From positions 2,666,001 through 2,730,000 of the forward strand of contig NZ_CP041696.1 in the NCBI RefSeq assembly GCF_007362955.1: a DNA stretch of 64,000 nt. Direction: 5' to 3'. Below the pieces are notes generated by a model. It worked only from the letters and a program-made list of their open reading frames with translations, was not told the DNA's origin and did not search any database. Positions 18,079-26,614 of this stretch are shown piece after piece. Source of the stretch: Lysinibacillus fusiformis (lineage in GTDB: Bacteria; Bacillota; Bacilli; Bacillales_A; Planococcaceae). The position numbers and the translations under genes are program-made. Positions within the stretch are counted from its first letter, which is position 1; each line of letters opens with the position of its first letter.

Positions 18079-18168
18079 ATGTACACGAATGGCGGATTAG
18101 ATAGTATTTGGTGCATTCCATATTGTTATCATTGCGACAGATATAAAATTTTTGTAGCAAAAAAATGA
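18079..18168 (+). CDS. Possible 29-residue cysteine-containing small protein
   Basis: This lies in the 370-base gap between the csaB operon and the TetR gene. ATG 18079 is preceded by GGAGG at a good distance and, further up, TATAAT at 18036. The peptide contains WCIPYCYHCDRYK, with cysteines spaced Cx3Cx2C, and ends KIFVAKK. No homologue is recognised. The case rests on the strong ribosome-binding site and cysteine pattern; a chance short frame remains possible. The rest of the gap shows no other coding signal. Confidence 0.35.
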   Translation: MYTNGGLDSIWCIPYCYHCDRYKIFVAKK

Positions 18169-18231
18169 CGAATACATTGAATTGAATGCATCATGAATAT
18201 TTCTACTATAGACTGAAATAAGGTGGGAAAT

Positions 18232-18852
18232 ATGGCAAGGGGCAGAAAGATTAATTCTAATGGTGAACGAAGTAAACAATTATTGCTTGAAAAAGCTGTA
18301 GAACTATTTTCTGAAAAAGGTTATCATGATACAAAAATTAGTGATATTGTAAAATTAGCTAATTTAACACAACCTACATTTTATTTGTATTTTAAAAGCA
18401 AGCAATCTCTTTATAATGATCTGAATAAGAGATTTCAACGAGACTTTAACGAAATATTGAATGAACATTCTGAATATTCAGTGGATGAAGTAGAAAGGGG
18501 AATAGACGGCTTTATTAAAATAATTGAGCAAAAGTTATGTTTGTTATTCGTTTACATTATTGAGAATCCCAAGTTAACGAAAATTGGCCTTTTTGAATCT
18601 GAACAGGCATGCGACATTAAATCGCAACTTTCACAACAGATTATTCATCTTATTTACCGTCATGATTGCGAACGTTTTTTTCAACTAATCGGAGTAGATT
18701 TAAAAACATTGGCTGATTGCTTAGTAGGCTCATTTGAGCGTCTAATAGTAACGAATTTGCTGGAACAAAAAAGAAAGCCAAGTGAGCTAGCAAAAGATTT
18801 AGTACATTTGTATTTTATTAGAAAAGATAAGTACGATAGCATACAGGCATAA
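18232..18852 (+). CDS. TetR/AcrR family transcriptional regulator
   Basis: A 206-residue regulator. The N-terminal helix-turn-helix region (about 15-60) reads LLEKAVELFSEKGYHDTKIS, DIVKLANLTQPTFYLYF and KSKQSLYNDL, a classic TetR DNA-binding domain. The C-terminal ligand domain is variable. ATG 18232 was chosen over GTG 18223 because AGGTGGG lies just upstream and the protein then begins MARGRK, typical of the family. It stands alone, convergent with the protease gene and sharing a two-way terminator, so its target is not evident. Confidence 0.87.
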   Translation: MARGRKINSNGERSKQLLLEKAVELFSEKGYHDTKISDIVKLANLTQPTFYLYFKSKQSLYNDLNKRFQRDFNEILNEHSEYSVDEVERGIDGFIKIIEQKLCLLFVYIIENPKLTKIGLFESEQACDIKSQLSQQIIHLIYRHDCERFFQLIGVDLKTLADCLVGSFERLIVTNLLEQKRKPSELAKDLVHLYFIRKDKYDSIQA

Positions 18853-18902
18853 TTTCAGCTTGAAAATTGAAAGTCCTTAAATAATTTTGTACATTAAAAA
18901 AA

Positions 18903-18947
18903 TCCCTTCTCCTTTAAAGTTTACGCTTTTTAAAGGAGAAAGGGGTT
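18903..18947. terminator. Bidirectional terminator between the tetR-type and ctp genes
   Basis: CCCTTCTCCTTTAAA pairs with TTTAAAGGAGAAAGGG around a 10-nt loop, with T runs on the plus strand and A runs serving the minus strand. Confidence 0.8.
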
Positions 18948-18948
18948 T

Positions 18949-20334
18949 TTAGTTTTCTACAGCTATGCGAAGATAAATGCCCTTCTGAAGCTTGTCACCT
19001 GATGGTTTTTGAACAGTTGGATGTACTACAAGCATATATTCTTGCCCTTTGTTTAAAGGTTTAGCGGGTGTAACGAGTAAGGAGCTTCCTTTATCAGCTT
19101 TTGTGGTAATAGGAATTTCATTGCCACCTAAAGCGATAAGTTGTACGCTGCCTTCAGGAATTGGTGTTGAGAAGGCTTGTGAGAATTTAACTGTAAATGT
19201 TTTCGTAGTTGGTACATTTTTTAAGTTTGTTAACTCTTGATAGTCTATATATTGTGTTTTGATGGCATCATAATGCGCTTGAAAAATTGGTGCAGTGTTT
19301 GTTGGTATATTTGGTTTAACGCCAATTTCATTTATGATATTGCCAGCAGGACCTGTAAATTTACCGACAGTAAGCTTTAAGTAGCTGCCATCTTGCAATT
19401 CGTAAAAACCTTGCATGGCACCTTTGCCATACGTTGTTTCACCATATAATATAGCTGCTTGTTGATCTTGTAAGGAAGCTGCAAGCATTTCAGATGCACT
19501 TGCGCTATAACGATTCACAAGTATACGTGTATCTGCTGGGAATTTTACGTTTTGATGAGTAGCACGCACTTCATAAGAGGCATGAGCTTCTTGTAATAAA
19601 TAGGCGATTCTCGCTTTTGGAAATAAGCCAGTAAGTTGTTCAGCAGTCGTAACATAGCCACCACCATTGTTTTGTAAATCTAATATAAAGGAAGTAGCGC
19701 CACGTTGCTTTAATTGGATGAGGGCATCCTTAACTAATTTCGCACCGTCTTCTGAAAAAGATGACATGACAATATAACCGACATCTCCAAATAGTAACGC
19801 AGATTCTACATTTGGTAGTGTAAACTTCTTACGAGTGATTGTTTTTGTTGAAGTAGTGCCGTCATCATGTAAGAGTGTTATATTAACTTGTGAACCTTCT
19901 TCACCAATAAGAAGTGAAGAGACTTCTTGTGTAGAACGTCCAACGATAGACTGATTGTTGATAGCGATAATGGTATCACCAGCCACAACACCAACTGCTG
20001 AAGCACCACCTTCATCAATTACCTGTAAAATATGAATGCCGTCTTCATGTTCTTCGATGACTACACCAATACCAATTGTGGATAGGTTGATACTATTCAT
20101 GAAGTCTTCAAATTCCTGCTTTGTAAAATAGGTTGAATATGGATCCAACATGCCGATGATTTCTGGGATTGTTTTCGCGTTCTGTAAATTGCCACTCATA
20201 GTACCAACATAGTTTTCTGCGATAATTTCCTTTATTTCTCCTACAAGCTGTTCATTGTTTCCCGCAGAAGCAGTAGTGGATGGAAAGATGTAAAAACTAA
20301 GAATAAACACCAAAGACCACAATGCTTTTTTCAT
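18949..20334 (-). CDS. C-terminal processing peptidase (S41 family, CtpA-like), secreted
   Basis: A 461-residue serine protease. A signal peptide or anchor (about 1-25) precedes a PDZ domain (about 85-165: IGIGVVIEEHEDGI, AGDTIIAINNQSIVG) and the S41 core (about 170-340). The Ser-Lys dyad is visible in NRYSASASEMLA and TTYGKGAMQG. The C-terminal ~90 residues (KFSQAFSTPIPEGS...) resemble a bacterial Ig-type domain found on surface proteins, not usual in CtpA/CtpB, so substrates are likely outside the membrane. The start is ATG 20334, behind GAGGTG; an ATG 12 bases upstream overlaps that site. It is monocistronic. Confidence 0.88.
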   Translation of the reverse strand: MKKALWSLVFILSFYIFPSTTASAGNNEQLVGEIKEIIAENYVGTMSGNLQNAKTIPEIIGMLDPYSTYFTKQEFEDFMNSINLSTIGIGVVIEEHEDGIHILQVIDEGGASAVGVVAGDTIIAINNQSIVGRSTQEVSSLLIGEEGSQVNITLLHDDGTTSTKTITRKKFTLPNVESALLFGDVGYIVMSSFSEDGAKLVKDALIQLKQRGATSFILDLQNNGGGYVTTAEQLTGLFPKARIAYLLQEAHASYEVRATHQNVKFPADTRILVNRYSASASEMLAASLQDQQAAILYGETTYGKGAMQGFYELQDGSYLKLTVGKFTGPAGNIINEIGVKPNIPTNTAPIFQAHYDAIKTQYIDYQELTNLKNVPTTKTFTVKFSQAFSTPIPEGSVQLIALGGNEIPITTKADKGSSLLVTPAKPLNKGQEYMLVVHPTVQKPSGDKLQKGIYLRIAVEN

Positions 20335-20394
20335 AAGACACCTCATTTCTAATTCCCTTTATTATACATGAATTGCCATATCAGCGAATACAAA

Positions 20395-20430
20395 AAAGAC
20401 ACGTCAGTAAATGAAAGACATGTCTTTTAA
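20395..20430 (-). terminator. Terminator of brnQ
   Basis: AAAAGACAcGTC pairs with GACaTGTCTTTT. Read on the minus strand, a T run follows. Confidence 0.75.
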
Positions 20431-20434
20431 GCAT

Positions 20435-21745
20435 TTATTTTTTCTTAAAAATTTTATGGAGGATAAAGCCAATGATGGCGCCCACTATTGCAGGTACGAG
20501 CCAGCCAAGGCTCTGTTCATACAATGGTAATAATTTTAAGAGATTTTCATAGGGAACTAGTTTAATATCCATTAGTTTTAAGCCATCGTAAAGACTAACC
20601 ATAAATGTTGGGATTAATGCTAATATATAAACAATTTGTCCACCTTTAAAGAAGTTATCTACAAGTGATAATACCATCAATACCATTGCTAATGGATAGA
20701 TAATTAACAGTACAGGTAGAGATGTATTTATAATTGTAGTTAATCCAACATTTGTGATAGCTAAACTGACAATCGTGAATACTATTAAAAATACTTTATA
20801 AGAAATTTTTGGGAAAAGTTTGTTGAAAAACTGTGCATTGGCAGTAAGCAAACCGACTGCAGTAGAGACGCAAGCTAGCAAAATTGTAAGTGATAAAACA
20901 ATACTTCCTAGATCACCAAAAAGTACATCTGCTGACTTTGCAATGATGGTACCACCATTATTAGATACACCAATAGCATCTATACTTGTATTACCTATAT
21001 AGCCAAGTGAAATGTACACAAAAGCTAAACCAATTGCAGCAACGATACCTGCAAAAATCGTTGTTTTGACTTGTTTTTTAGTATCAGACATACCCATGTC
21101 TCGTAATGCTTGTAAAATAACAATCCCAAAAACAAGAGCACTCAGTACATCCATCGTTAAATAACCTTGAACAAAGCCTTCAGCAAAAGGTGAAACGGTA
21201 TAGTTCCCAACCGCAGTACCTGGTTCGCCTAATGGTGTTACGAAGCTTTTTACAGCTAGTAATAAAATAACTAACAGGAGTGCAGGCGTTAAAATCTTTC
21301 CTACACGATCTACAAGCTTGGAAGGATTAATAGATAAATAGAGTATTAACGCAAAAAATAACACAGAAGTTATGAATAGTGGAGCCCAGTGCTCTGATGC
21401 TGCTTCTGAAAGAAACGGTGCAATTCCGATTTCATAGGACACAGAGCCTGTACGAGGTACTGCGAAAAATGGTCCAATGGCAAGATAAACAATCGAAGTG
21501 AATATAATACCGAAAATTGGGTTAACACGATTAGCGAGAAGTTGTAAATCTCCTCCTGCTTTGGCAACAGCGACGATAGCAAGTAGTGGCAAACCAACAC
21601 CGGTTATTAAGAAACCAATCATTGCCGTCGTAATATGTTCGCCGGCTTGTTGACCTAGTAGTGGAGGGAAGATAATATTTCCTGCACCTAGGAATAGTGC
21701 AAATAGTAGTAAACCTACAGCTAGATTCTCTTTGATGAATTTCAT
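20435..21745 (-). CDS. brnQ: Branched-chain amino acid:cation symporter BrnQ
   Basis: A 436-residue, roughly 12-helix transporter of the LIVCS family. The N-terminus carries the family signature FALFLGAGNIIFPPLLGQQAG, and IGPFFAVPRTGSVSYEIG contains the conserved PR-type motif. It imports leucine, isoleucine and valine with a cation. The gene is divergent from the LysM-NlpC/P60 gene across about 250 bases and has its own terminator. No operator or T-box-like leader was recognised upstream. The C-terminus is Lys-rich, as usual. Confidence 0.93.
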   Translation of the reverse strand: MKFIKENLAVGLLLFALFLGAGNIIFPPLLGQQAGEHITTAMIGFLITGVGLPLLAIVAVAKAGGDLQLLANRVNPIFGIIFTSIVYLAIGPFFAVPRTGSVSYEIGIAPFLSEAASEHWAPLFITSVLFFALILYLSINPSKLVDRVGKILTPALLLVILLLAVKSFVTPLGEPGTAVGNYTVSPFAEGFVQGYLTMDVLSALVFGIVILQALRDMGMSDTKKQVKTTIFAGIVAAIGLAFVYISLGYIGNTSIDAIGVSNNGGTIIAKSADVLFGDLGSIVLSLTILLACVSTAVGLLTANAQFFNKLFPKISYKVFLIVFTIVSLAITNVGLTTIINTSLPVLLIIYPLAMVLMVLSLVDNFFKGGQIVYILALIPTFMVSLYDGLKLMDIKLVPYENLLKLLPLYEQSLGWLVPAIVGAIIGFILHKIFKKK

Positions 21746-21996
21746 AAAAATTAAAAACTCCTTTATTATTGAAAAGATTAAACTTTCTAAAAATTTTAAA
21801 TACAGAAGTGTATGTTATCATATGATCGATAATCGTGCAACGAGATAGCTATTGCTAAGACGTCGGATTCTGTAGTATTTTATAGGATTGATAATTTGTT
21901 TGAAAAATAGTCAGTATTTCCGATTTCTGAATACGCAAATCTTTAGTATGATAGACACACAAGGAAATATTCTAGCATGAACGGAGGCAATTTGAT

Positions 21997-22890
21997 ATGC
22001 AAAAGTCAAAAAAATGGAGAATTCTTGCTTTAAGTACTATTGCTACTTCATTTTTCGCATTACAAACAGCAGAGGCAGCGACATATACAGTACAAAAAGG
22101 TGATACTTTATCCAAAATCGCCCAAAACCATCAAGTGAGCATTCAAGATCTAAAAAAATGGAACAATCTATCGAAAGATACGATTTATGTTGCACAAAAA
22201 CTAGAGATTACTAAACTGGCTAATGGTGAAGCTGTAAAGCCTTCGAAACCAACAACACCGGCACAACCAACTATAGTTGCACATACGGTAATTAAAGGTG
22301 ATACGCTTTCTAAAATTGCAAAACAATATAATGTAACACTCAATGATATTAAAAAATGGAATGGATTAGAGAAAGATATAATTTATATTGGACAAGTGTT
22401 AAAGATTTCTCCAGTAGCTGTCATACCTGAGGGTGATACAATACATAATCCTGTGACTCCGGATACGGGTACATCATCAACAGAAACGACCAAAGATCCT
22501 ACTGCTAATGGACAAGCTATTTATAAGAAAGTAGTCGAGACTGCCAATAAAATAGTTGGGACACCTTATCTATATGGGGGTAACACACCAGAAGGGTTAG
22601 ATTGCAGTGGATTTATTTTCTATGCATTTAACCAAGGTGGTTTAAAGATTGGCAGAGACAGCAGTGAAGGTTATTATGCTAGTAGTACCACTCAAGTGAA
22701 GAATCCAATAGCTGGAGATTTAGTGTTTTTCGAGAATACTTATAAAGAAGGTATTTCTCATATGGGTATCTATCTTGGTAATAATAAGTTTATTCATGCA
22801 GGGACTGAAGGTGTTGAAATTTCTGATGTTACGTATTCTTACTGGTCCAGTAGATTAGTAGCATATAAACGATTCGATATAGTGAAATAA
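21997..22890 (+). CDS. Secreted NlpC/P60 endopeptidase with two LysM domains
   Basis: A 297-residue peptidoglycan hydrolase. The signal peptide (about 1-26) ends AEAA. Two LysM repeats follow (about 28-71 and 90-133), each with YTVQKGDTLSKIA / HTVIKGDTLSKIA and DLKKWNNL / DIKKWNGL, which bind glycan GlcNAc. A Thr/Pro-rich linker joins the NlpC/P60 domain (about 175-295), where GLDCSGFIFYA holds the nucleophile, ISHMGIYLG the His and KFIHAG the third residue. It resembles the LytE/LytF/CwlS family of DL-endopeptidases that open the wall during growth and separation. GGAGG precedes the ATG. Unlike the enzyme at position 1, it uses LysM instead of SLH for binding. Confidence 0.92.
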   Translation: MQKSKKWRILALSTIATSFFALQTAEAATYTVQKGDTLSKIAQNHQVSIQDLKKWNNLSKDTIYVAQKLEITKLANGEAVKPSKPTTPAQPTIVAHTVIKGDTLSKIAKQYNVTLNDIKKWNGLEKDIIYIGQVLKISPVAVIPEGDTIHNPVTPDTGTSSTETTKDPTANGQAIYKKVVETANKIVGTPYLYGGNTPEGLDCSGFIFYAFNQGGLKIGRDSSEGYYASSTTQVKNPIAGDLVFFENTYKEGISHMGIYLGNNKFIHAGTEGVEISDVTYSYWSSRLVAYKRFDIVK

Positions 22891-22896
22891 TAAATA

Positions 22897-22932
22897 GACG
22901 ATCTCTGCTACATGTTGAGATCGCCTTTTTAT
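22897..22932 (+). terminator. Terminator of the LysM-NlpC/P60 gene
   Basis: GACGATCTC and GAGATCGCC form the stem, followed by TTTTT. Confidence 0.75.
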
Positions 22933-22952
22933 TGATTGGAAAAAGACCACTG

Positions 22953-23036
22953 TTCGCTGATAGTATTGTGGGAATCGCTGATAGAGTTTTGATTACCGAT
23001 GATAGAAATGTGAATAACACGGATAAAAGGTTGAGC
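22953..23036. repeat. 21-bp-period repeat, four units, core ATCGCTGATAG
   Basis: Units start at 22953, 22974, 22995 and about 23016. The first two are nearly identical in their first 11 bases (TTCGCTGATAG, ATCGCTGATAG); the last two are diverged. The block sits between the terminators of two convergent genes, as at 9334. Confidence 0.65.
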
Positions 23037-23080
23037 TCCACCCAATTATAGATTTCGCTGAGAAGACCAATTAGGCACAT

Positions 23081-23119
23081 AAAAACTCCCCCTTAGGTAA
23101 GAAGAAAGGGGGAGTTTTA
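23081..23119 (-). terminator. Terminator of the slaP-secA2 operon
   Basis: AAAACTCCCCCTT pairs with AAAGGGGGAGTTTT. The minus-strand transcript ends in a T run just past the slaP stop. Confidence 0.85.
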
Positions 23120-23123
23120 ATAA

Positions 23124-24023
23124 TTATTGTGTTACACGTGCTGTCCAGCGAGAAAGGTCGGCACCTTTGGGATTCACTAATTGTGATGGGAAAATAAACG
23201 TCCAAGGCTTCGTTGAATTTGGTTGGACTGTCAAGATAGGGTCCATGTTAAATGAGCCTTTAGCTATTTGTATGCCTCTTGCATCAATAATTTCTATAGG
23301 TAGTAGTTCTAGGTTGATAGCTTTACTATGACCATTACGAATAAAGATAGAAACATTTAAACTTCCGTTATTCGCGAATTTAGCTTGTAAGCCTGTGAAA
23401 TTAACTTCTGTTTCACCTAATTTAGGTAGAGTTTTTACGATTTTCGCAAGTTCTTCTTTCTGTTCAGCAGGTAATTGTTCTTCCCAAGTAGGATCTAATT
23501 CTAATTGATGATCACGTAAAGAGACTAGGTTAAAGGCAATTTTCCAGCCGTCTTCAGGAACTTCATTTACTTTTATTGTTGATTTTTCAAATTCAAATAC
23601 CCAAGGGCGAGCACTTTCAGCAGGAATGGTTCCCAATGCTTTAAAATCGAATTTTTTCGATGCTATAAGCTCATCATCTTTATCCATAATGAATAATTCA
23701 ATTTCTCCAAGTTCAATTGTCTCCGGTAAAGACGAGCGGAAAAATGCACGAACGAGCCAATTTCCTGAACGAGGCTCTTCATCAATACTAATAGAAGAAA
23801 GCGATAATTGATTTGGCTTTAATGGTTCTAACTCATTGGCTAAGAAGTTAAAAATATATTTTTGTTCTTGTGGAACGTCCCATTCTGGATGGAACGATAA
23901 TTTTGTTACGACATCACGATTATCACCGTTATTAGAAGAATCATTTCTTAATATTTCGTTAGAGTCAATTGTGTTTTCTTGAACGACTTTGTCTGATTTT
24001 TTAAAGAATGAAAATAAGCCCAT
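23124..24023 (-). CDS. slaP: Accessory Sec system S-layer assembly protein SlaP
   Basis: A 299-residue soluble protein built from two copies of the same ~120-residue module. Copy one starts LSFHPEWDVPQEQKYIFNFL and copy two LELDPTWEEQLPAEQKEELA; each ends with a Pro-Trp-Phe line (ARPWVFEFEK, TKPWTFIFPS). This duplicated-domain architecture is that of SlaP, known in Bacillus anthracis to act with SecA2 in exporting S-layer proteins. It follows secA2 with a TAATG stop/start overlap, so the two are translationally coupled. There is no signal peptide, consistent with a cytoplasmic helper. Its client proteins here are likely some of the SLH proteins in this window. Confidence 0.88.
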   Translation of the reverse strand: MGLFSFFKKSDKVVQENTIDSNEILRNDSSNNGDNRDVVTKLSFHPEWDVPQEQKYIFNFLANELEPLKPNQLSLSSISIDEEPRSGNWLVRAFFRSSLPETIELGEIELFIMDKDDELIASKKFDFKALGTIPAESARPWVFEFEKSTIKVNEVPEDGWKIAFNLVSLRDHQLELDPTWEEQLPAEQKEELAKIVKTLPKLGETEVNFTGLQAKFANNGSLNVSIFIRNGHSKAINLELLPIEIIDARGIQIAKGSFNMDPILTVQPNSTKPWTFIFPSQLVNPKGADLSRWTARVTQ

Positions 24024-26389
24024 TATTGTTGTTCCCCCTGTTCAGCTTCAATCATCTTCATGAAGCCTGTTATTTCTATAATAATAGAACGGCGTAATTC
24101 TTGGAAATTCTTCCCGAACAATTCAAGTCCCTCACGCTGATAAACTCGCATAGGGTCTTCTTGTTGGTAATGACGTAAGCCGATTCCTTCTTTTAGATGC
24201 GCCATTGATTCTAAATGTTTCACCCAGCCGCTATCAATATAGCTAAGCATTACTTGGGGAATAACAGCCATGACACGGTCATTTTTAGCAAATTTTTCTA
24301 TTTTTGCAGATAATTCATCAACTGGCTCTTGCAGTGAATCTAAAATAGGAATTACTTTTCCTACTTCTCTATCAATTGTGACCGGTGACAGGAAAAGACT
24401 ATTTAATGACCTTTCCATCTCATCATAGTCCCATTCTACAGAAGGTAATTCATCTGGCGCTGCATCACGTACCGCAAAATCGACTGTTTCATAAAACATT
24501 TGTTTCAATTGTTCTATTAAATCTTCACCGGCTAAAATCTTGTCGCGTAGACCGTAAATCACTGTACGTTGATCATTGATAACATCATCTAATTTTAAAT
24601 TGTACTCGCGCATACCGTATTGTGAACCTTCAACAATGCGTTGTGTGCGGTCGATAAGTTCTTGTACATCTTTGTTTTGGATTACGTCATTTTCATCTGC
24701 AATCATTTTGGCAGAGAATTTTTCAACATCTTCTTTTGCGTAACGACGGAACATATCATCTTCAATAGAGAGAATAAAGTGGCTTTCGCCAATGTCACCT
24801 TGACGACCTGAACGACCGCGAAGCTGATTATCAACACGGCGGCTTTCATGCTTTTCAGTACCGATAACATATAGACCACCAAGTGCATGTACGTCTTCAC
24901 CTAGCACGATATCTGTACCACGACCAGCCATATTTGTTGCGACTGTAATACGGCCTTTTTGACCTGCTTCAGATATTAGTTCGACTTCTTGTTCAACTGT
25001 TTTCGCGTTTAATAATTGGAATTTTAACCCTTCCTTTTTCAAATAATCTGCCACAGTTTCAGATTGTAGAATAGAAGTGGTACCGATTAAAATAGGTTGG
25101 CCTTTTTCATGACGACGTTTAGCCTCAGCTGCCACATATTTATATTTAGCTTCTTGTGATTTGAAGATCATGTCAGGCTGATCGACACGTTGACGTGGAC
25201 GATTTGTTGGAATTTGAATAACTTCCATTCCGTACACTTCTCGTATTTCCTTTTCCTGTGTTTTCGCTGTACCCGTCATCCCAGAAAGCCTCGGATACAT
25301 ACGGAAATAGTTTTGAATTGTAATTTGTGCTTGCGCTTTGTTTTCTTCAGTAATTGTTACACCTTCTTTAGCTTCAATAGCTTGATGCAAGCCATCAGAA
25401 AGTGAACGACCCTCTAAAATACGACCTGTGAACATATCTACAAGTTCAATTTTGTCATCTTTAACAATATAGTCAACATCGCGTTTAAACATAACGTGAG
25501 CACGAACAGCTTGAATAACATAGTGATAAAGAGTTTGGTGTTCGAGGTCATAGAGATTATCAACATTGAATGCAGCCTCGACCTTTTCAATACCTTTATC
25601 TGTTAAAGACGTAGCTTTTGTCTCATCGTCAAAATCATAGTCTTCTTCTTCTTTGAAGCGTTTAGCGAGCATTGAAGCAATGCGGTGTAGTTCATCGTTC
25701 GCAGGCATTTTACCAGCAATAATAAGTGGTGTTTTTGCTTCATCGATTAGTACACTATCAACTTCATCGATAATAGCGAAGTGGTAGGCACGTTGAACTT
25801 TATCAGCCAAGCTATGTGCCATGTTATCACGCAAGTAGTCGAAACCAAATTCAGTACCGACACCGTATGTAATATCTGCATTATAGGCTTGTTTTTTTGC
25901 CTCTGGCTCCATCATTGGCACGTTTAAGCCAACTGTTAGGCCAAGGAAACGGTGAATTTGTCCTACAAGTTCAAAGTCACGCTTGGCAAGATAATCATTT
26001 ACCGTAATGACATGAACACCTTTGCCTTCTAATGCGCGTACATAAGATGGAAGTGACGCGACAAGCGTTTTCCCTTCACCTGTAGGCATTTCGGCAATAT
26101 TTCCTTCAGTTAGTACTAGACCACCAATAAGTTGTACATCAAAATGACGCATACCTAATACACGTTTTGAGGCTTCGCGTACGACAGCAAAGGCGTCAGG
26201 GATGATTGATGTAATTGGCTCACCTTGTTCTAAACGATCCTTGAAAATAAAAGTCATTTCTTTTAACTCATCATCTGACTTGTTGACATAATTTTCTTCA
26301 AGATTATTAATCTGCGCTACTATTTTATAGTAGCGTTTTAGTTGACGAGCACTTGTTAGCTCGTTGTTACGTTTAAAAATTGAGAACAT
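24023..26389 (-). CDS. secA2: Accessory Sec translocase ATPase SecA2
   Basis: A 788-residue SecA-family motor. It has the Walker A motif MPTGEGKTL (about 101-109), DYLRDNMA, the DEVD-type Walker B in AIIDEVDSVLIDEA (about 205-218), MTGTAKTQEKE, IGTTSI and ATNMAGRGTD, and the HRVDNQLRGRSGRQGD-type region. It is shorter than housekeeping SecA and lacks the C-terminal zinc-binding Cys cluster and the linker expected there, as is typical for SecA2. Coupling with slaP and the wealth of SLH genes support S-layer export, the role shown for this pair in Bacillus anthracis. It is transcribed away from tagO. Confidence 0.9.
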   Translation of the reverse strand: MFSIFKRNNELTSARQLKRYYKIVAQINNLEENYVNKSDDELKEMTFIFKDRLEQGEPITSIIPDAFAVVREASKRVLGMRHFDVQLIGGLVLTEGNIAEMPTGEGKTLVASLPSYVRALEGKGVHVITVNDYLAKRDFELVGQIHRFLGLTVGLNVPMMEPEAKKQAYNADITYGVGTEFGFDYLRDNMAHSLADKVQRAYHFAIIDEVDSVLIDEAKTPLIIAGKMPANDELHRIASMLAKRFKEEEDYDFDDETKATSLTDKGIEKVEAAFNVDNLYDLEHQTLYHYVIQAVRAHVMFKRDVDYIVKDDKIELVDMFTGRILEGRSLSDGLHQAIEAKEGVTITEENKAQAQITIQNYFRMYPRLSGMTGTAKTQEKEIREVYGMEVIQIPTNRPRQRVDQPDMIFKSQEAKYKYVAAEAKRRHEKGQPILIGTTSILQSETVADYLKKEGLKFQLLNAKTVEQEVELISEAGQKGRITVATNMAGRGTDIVLGEDVHALGGLYVIGTEKHESRRVDNQLRGRSGRQGDIGESHFILSIEDDMFRRYAKEDVEKFSAKMIADENDVIQNKDVQELIDRTQRIVEGSQYGMREYNLKLDDVINDQRTVIYGLRDKILAGEDLIEQLKQMFYETVDFAVRDAAPDELPSVEWDYDEMERSLNSLFLSPVTIDREVGKVIPILDSLQEPVDELSAKIEKFAKNDRVMAVIPQVMLSYIDSGWVKHLESMAHLKEGIGLRHYQQEDPMRVYQREGLELFGKNFQELRRSIIIEITGFMKMIEAEQGEQQ

Positions 26390-26560
26390 GAATTTACGCT
26401 CCTTTAATGTTGTCTAAATGCTAGACACTTCATTATTCTATCAAATTTTACGAATGGTGACTACATTTGACATACAGCACACGGACATAATAATAAGGAA
26501 ATATGTCATTTGTGAAATGGTGGAAAATAAATAGAAAAAGTATATTTCATTGCTTGTTCG

Positions 26561-26569
26561 TGCTATAAT
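26561..26569 (+). promoter_or_regulatory. Extended -10 promoter element before tagO
   Basis: TGC-TATAAT lies about 46 bases before the tagO start. The -35 is poor, so this is probably an extended -10 promoter. Confidence 0.5.
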
Positions 26570-26614
26570 CAAAATGGTTTTAAATGTAGATTATTTTTTT
26601 TGAGGAGGAGAGAC

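Noticed and set aside
21746..21996. T-box or other leader before brnQ
   Set aside because: No T-box motif or paired terminator/antiterminator was seen in the 250-base divergent gap.
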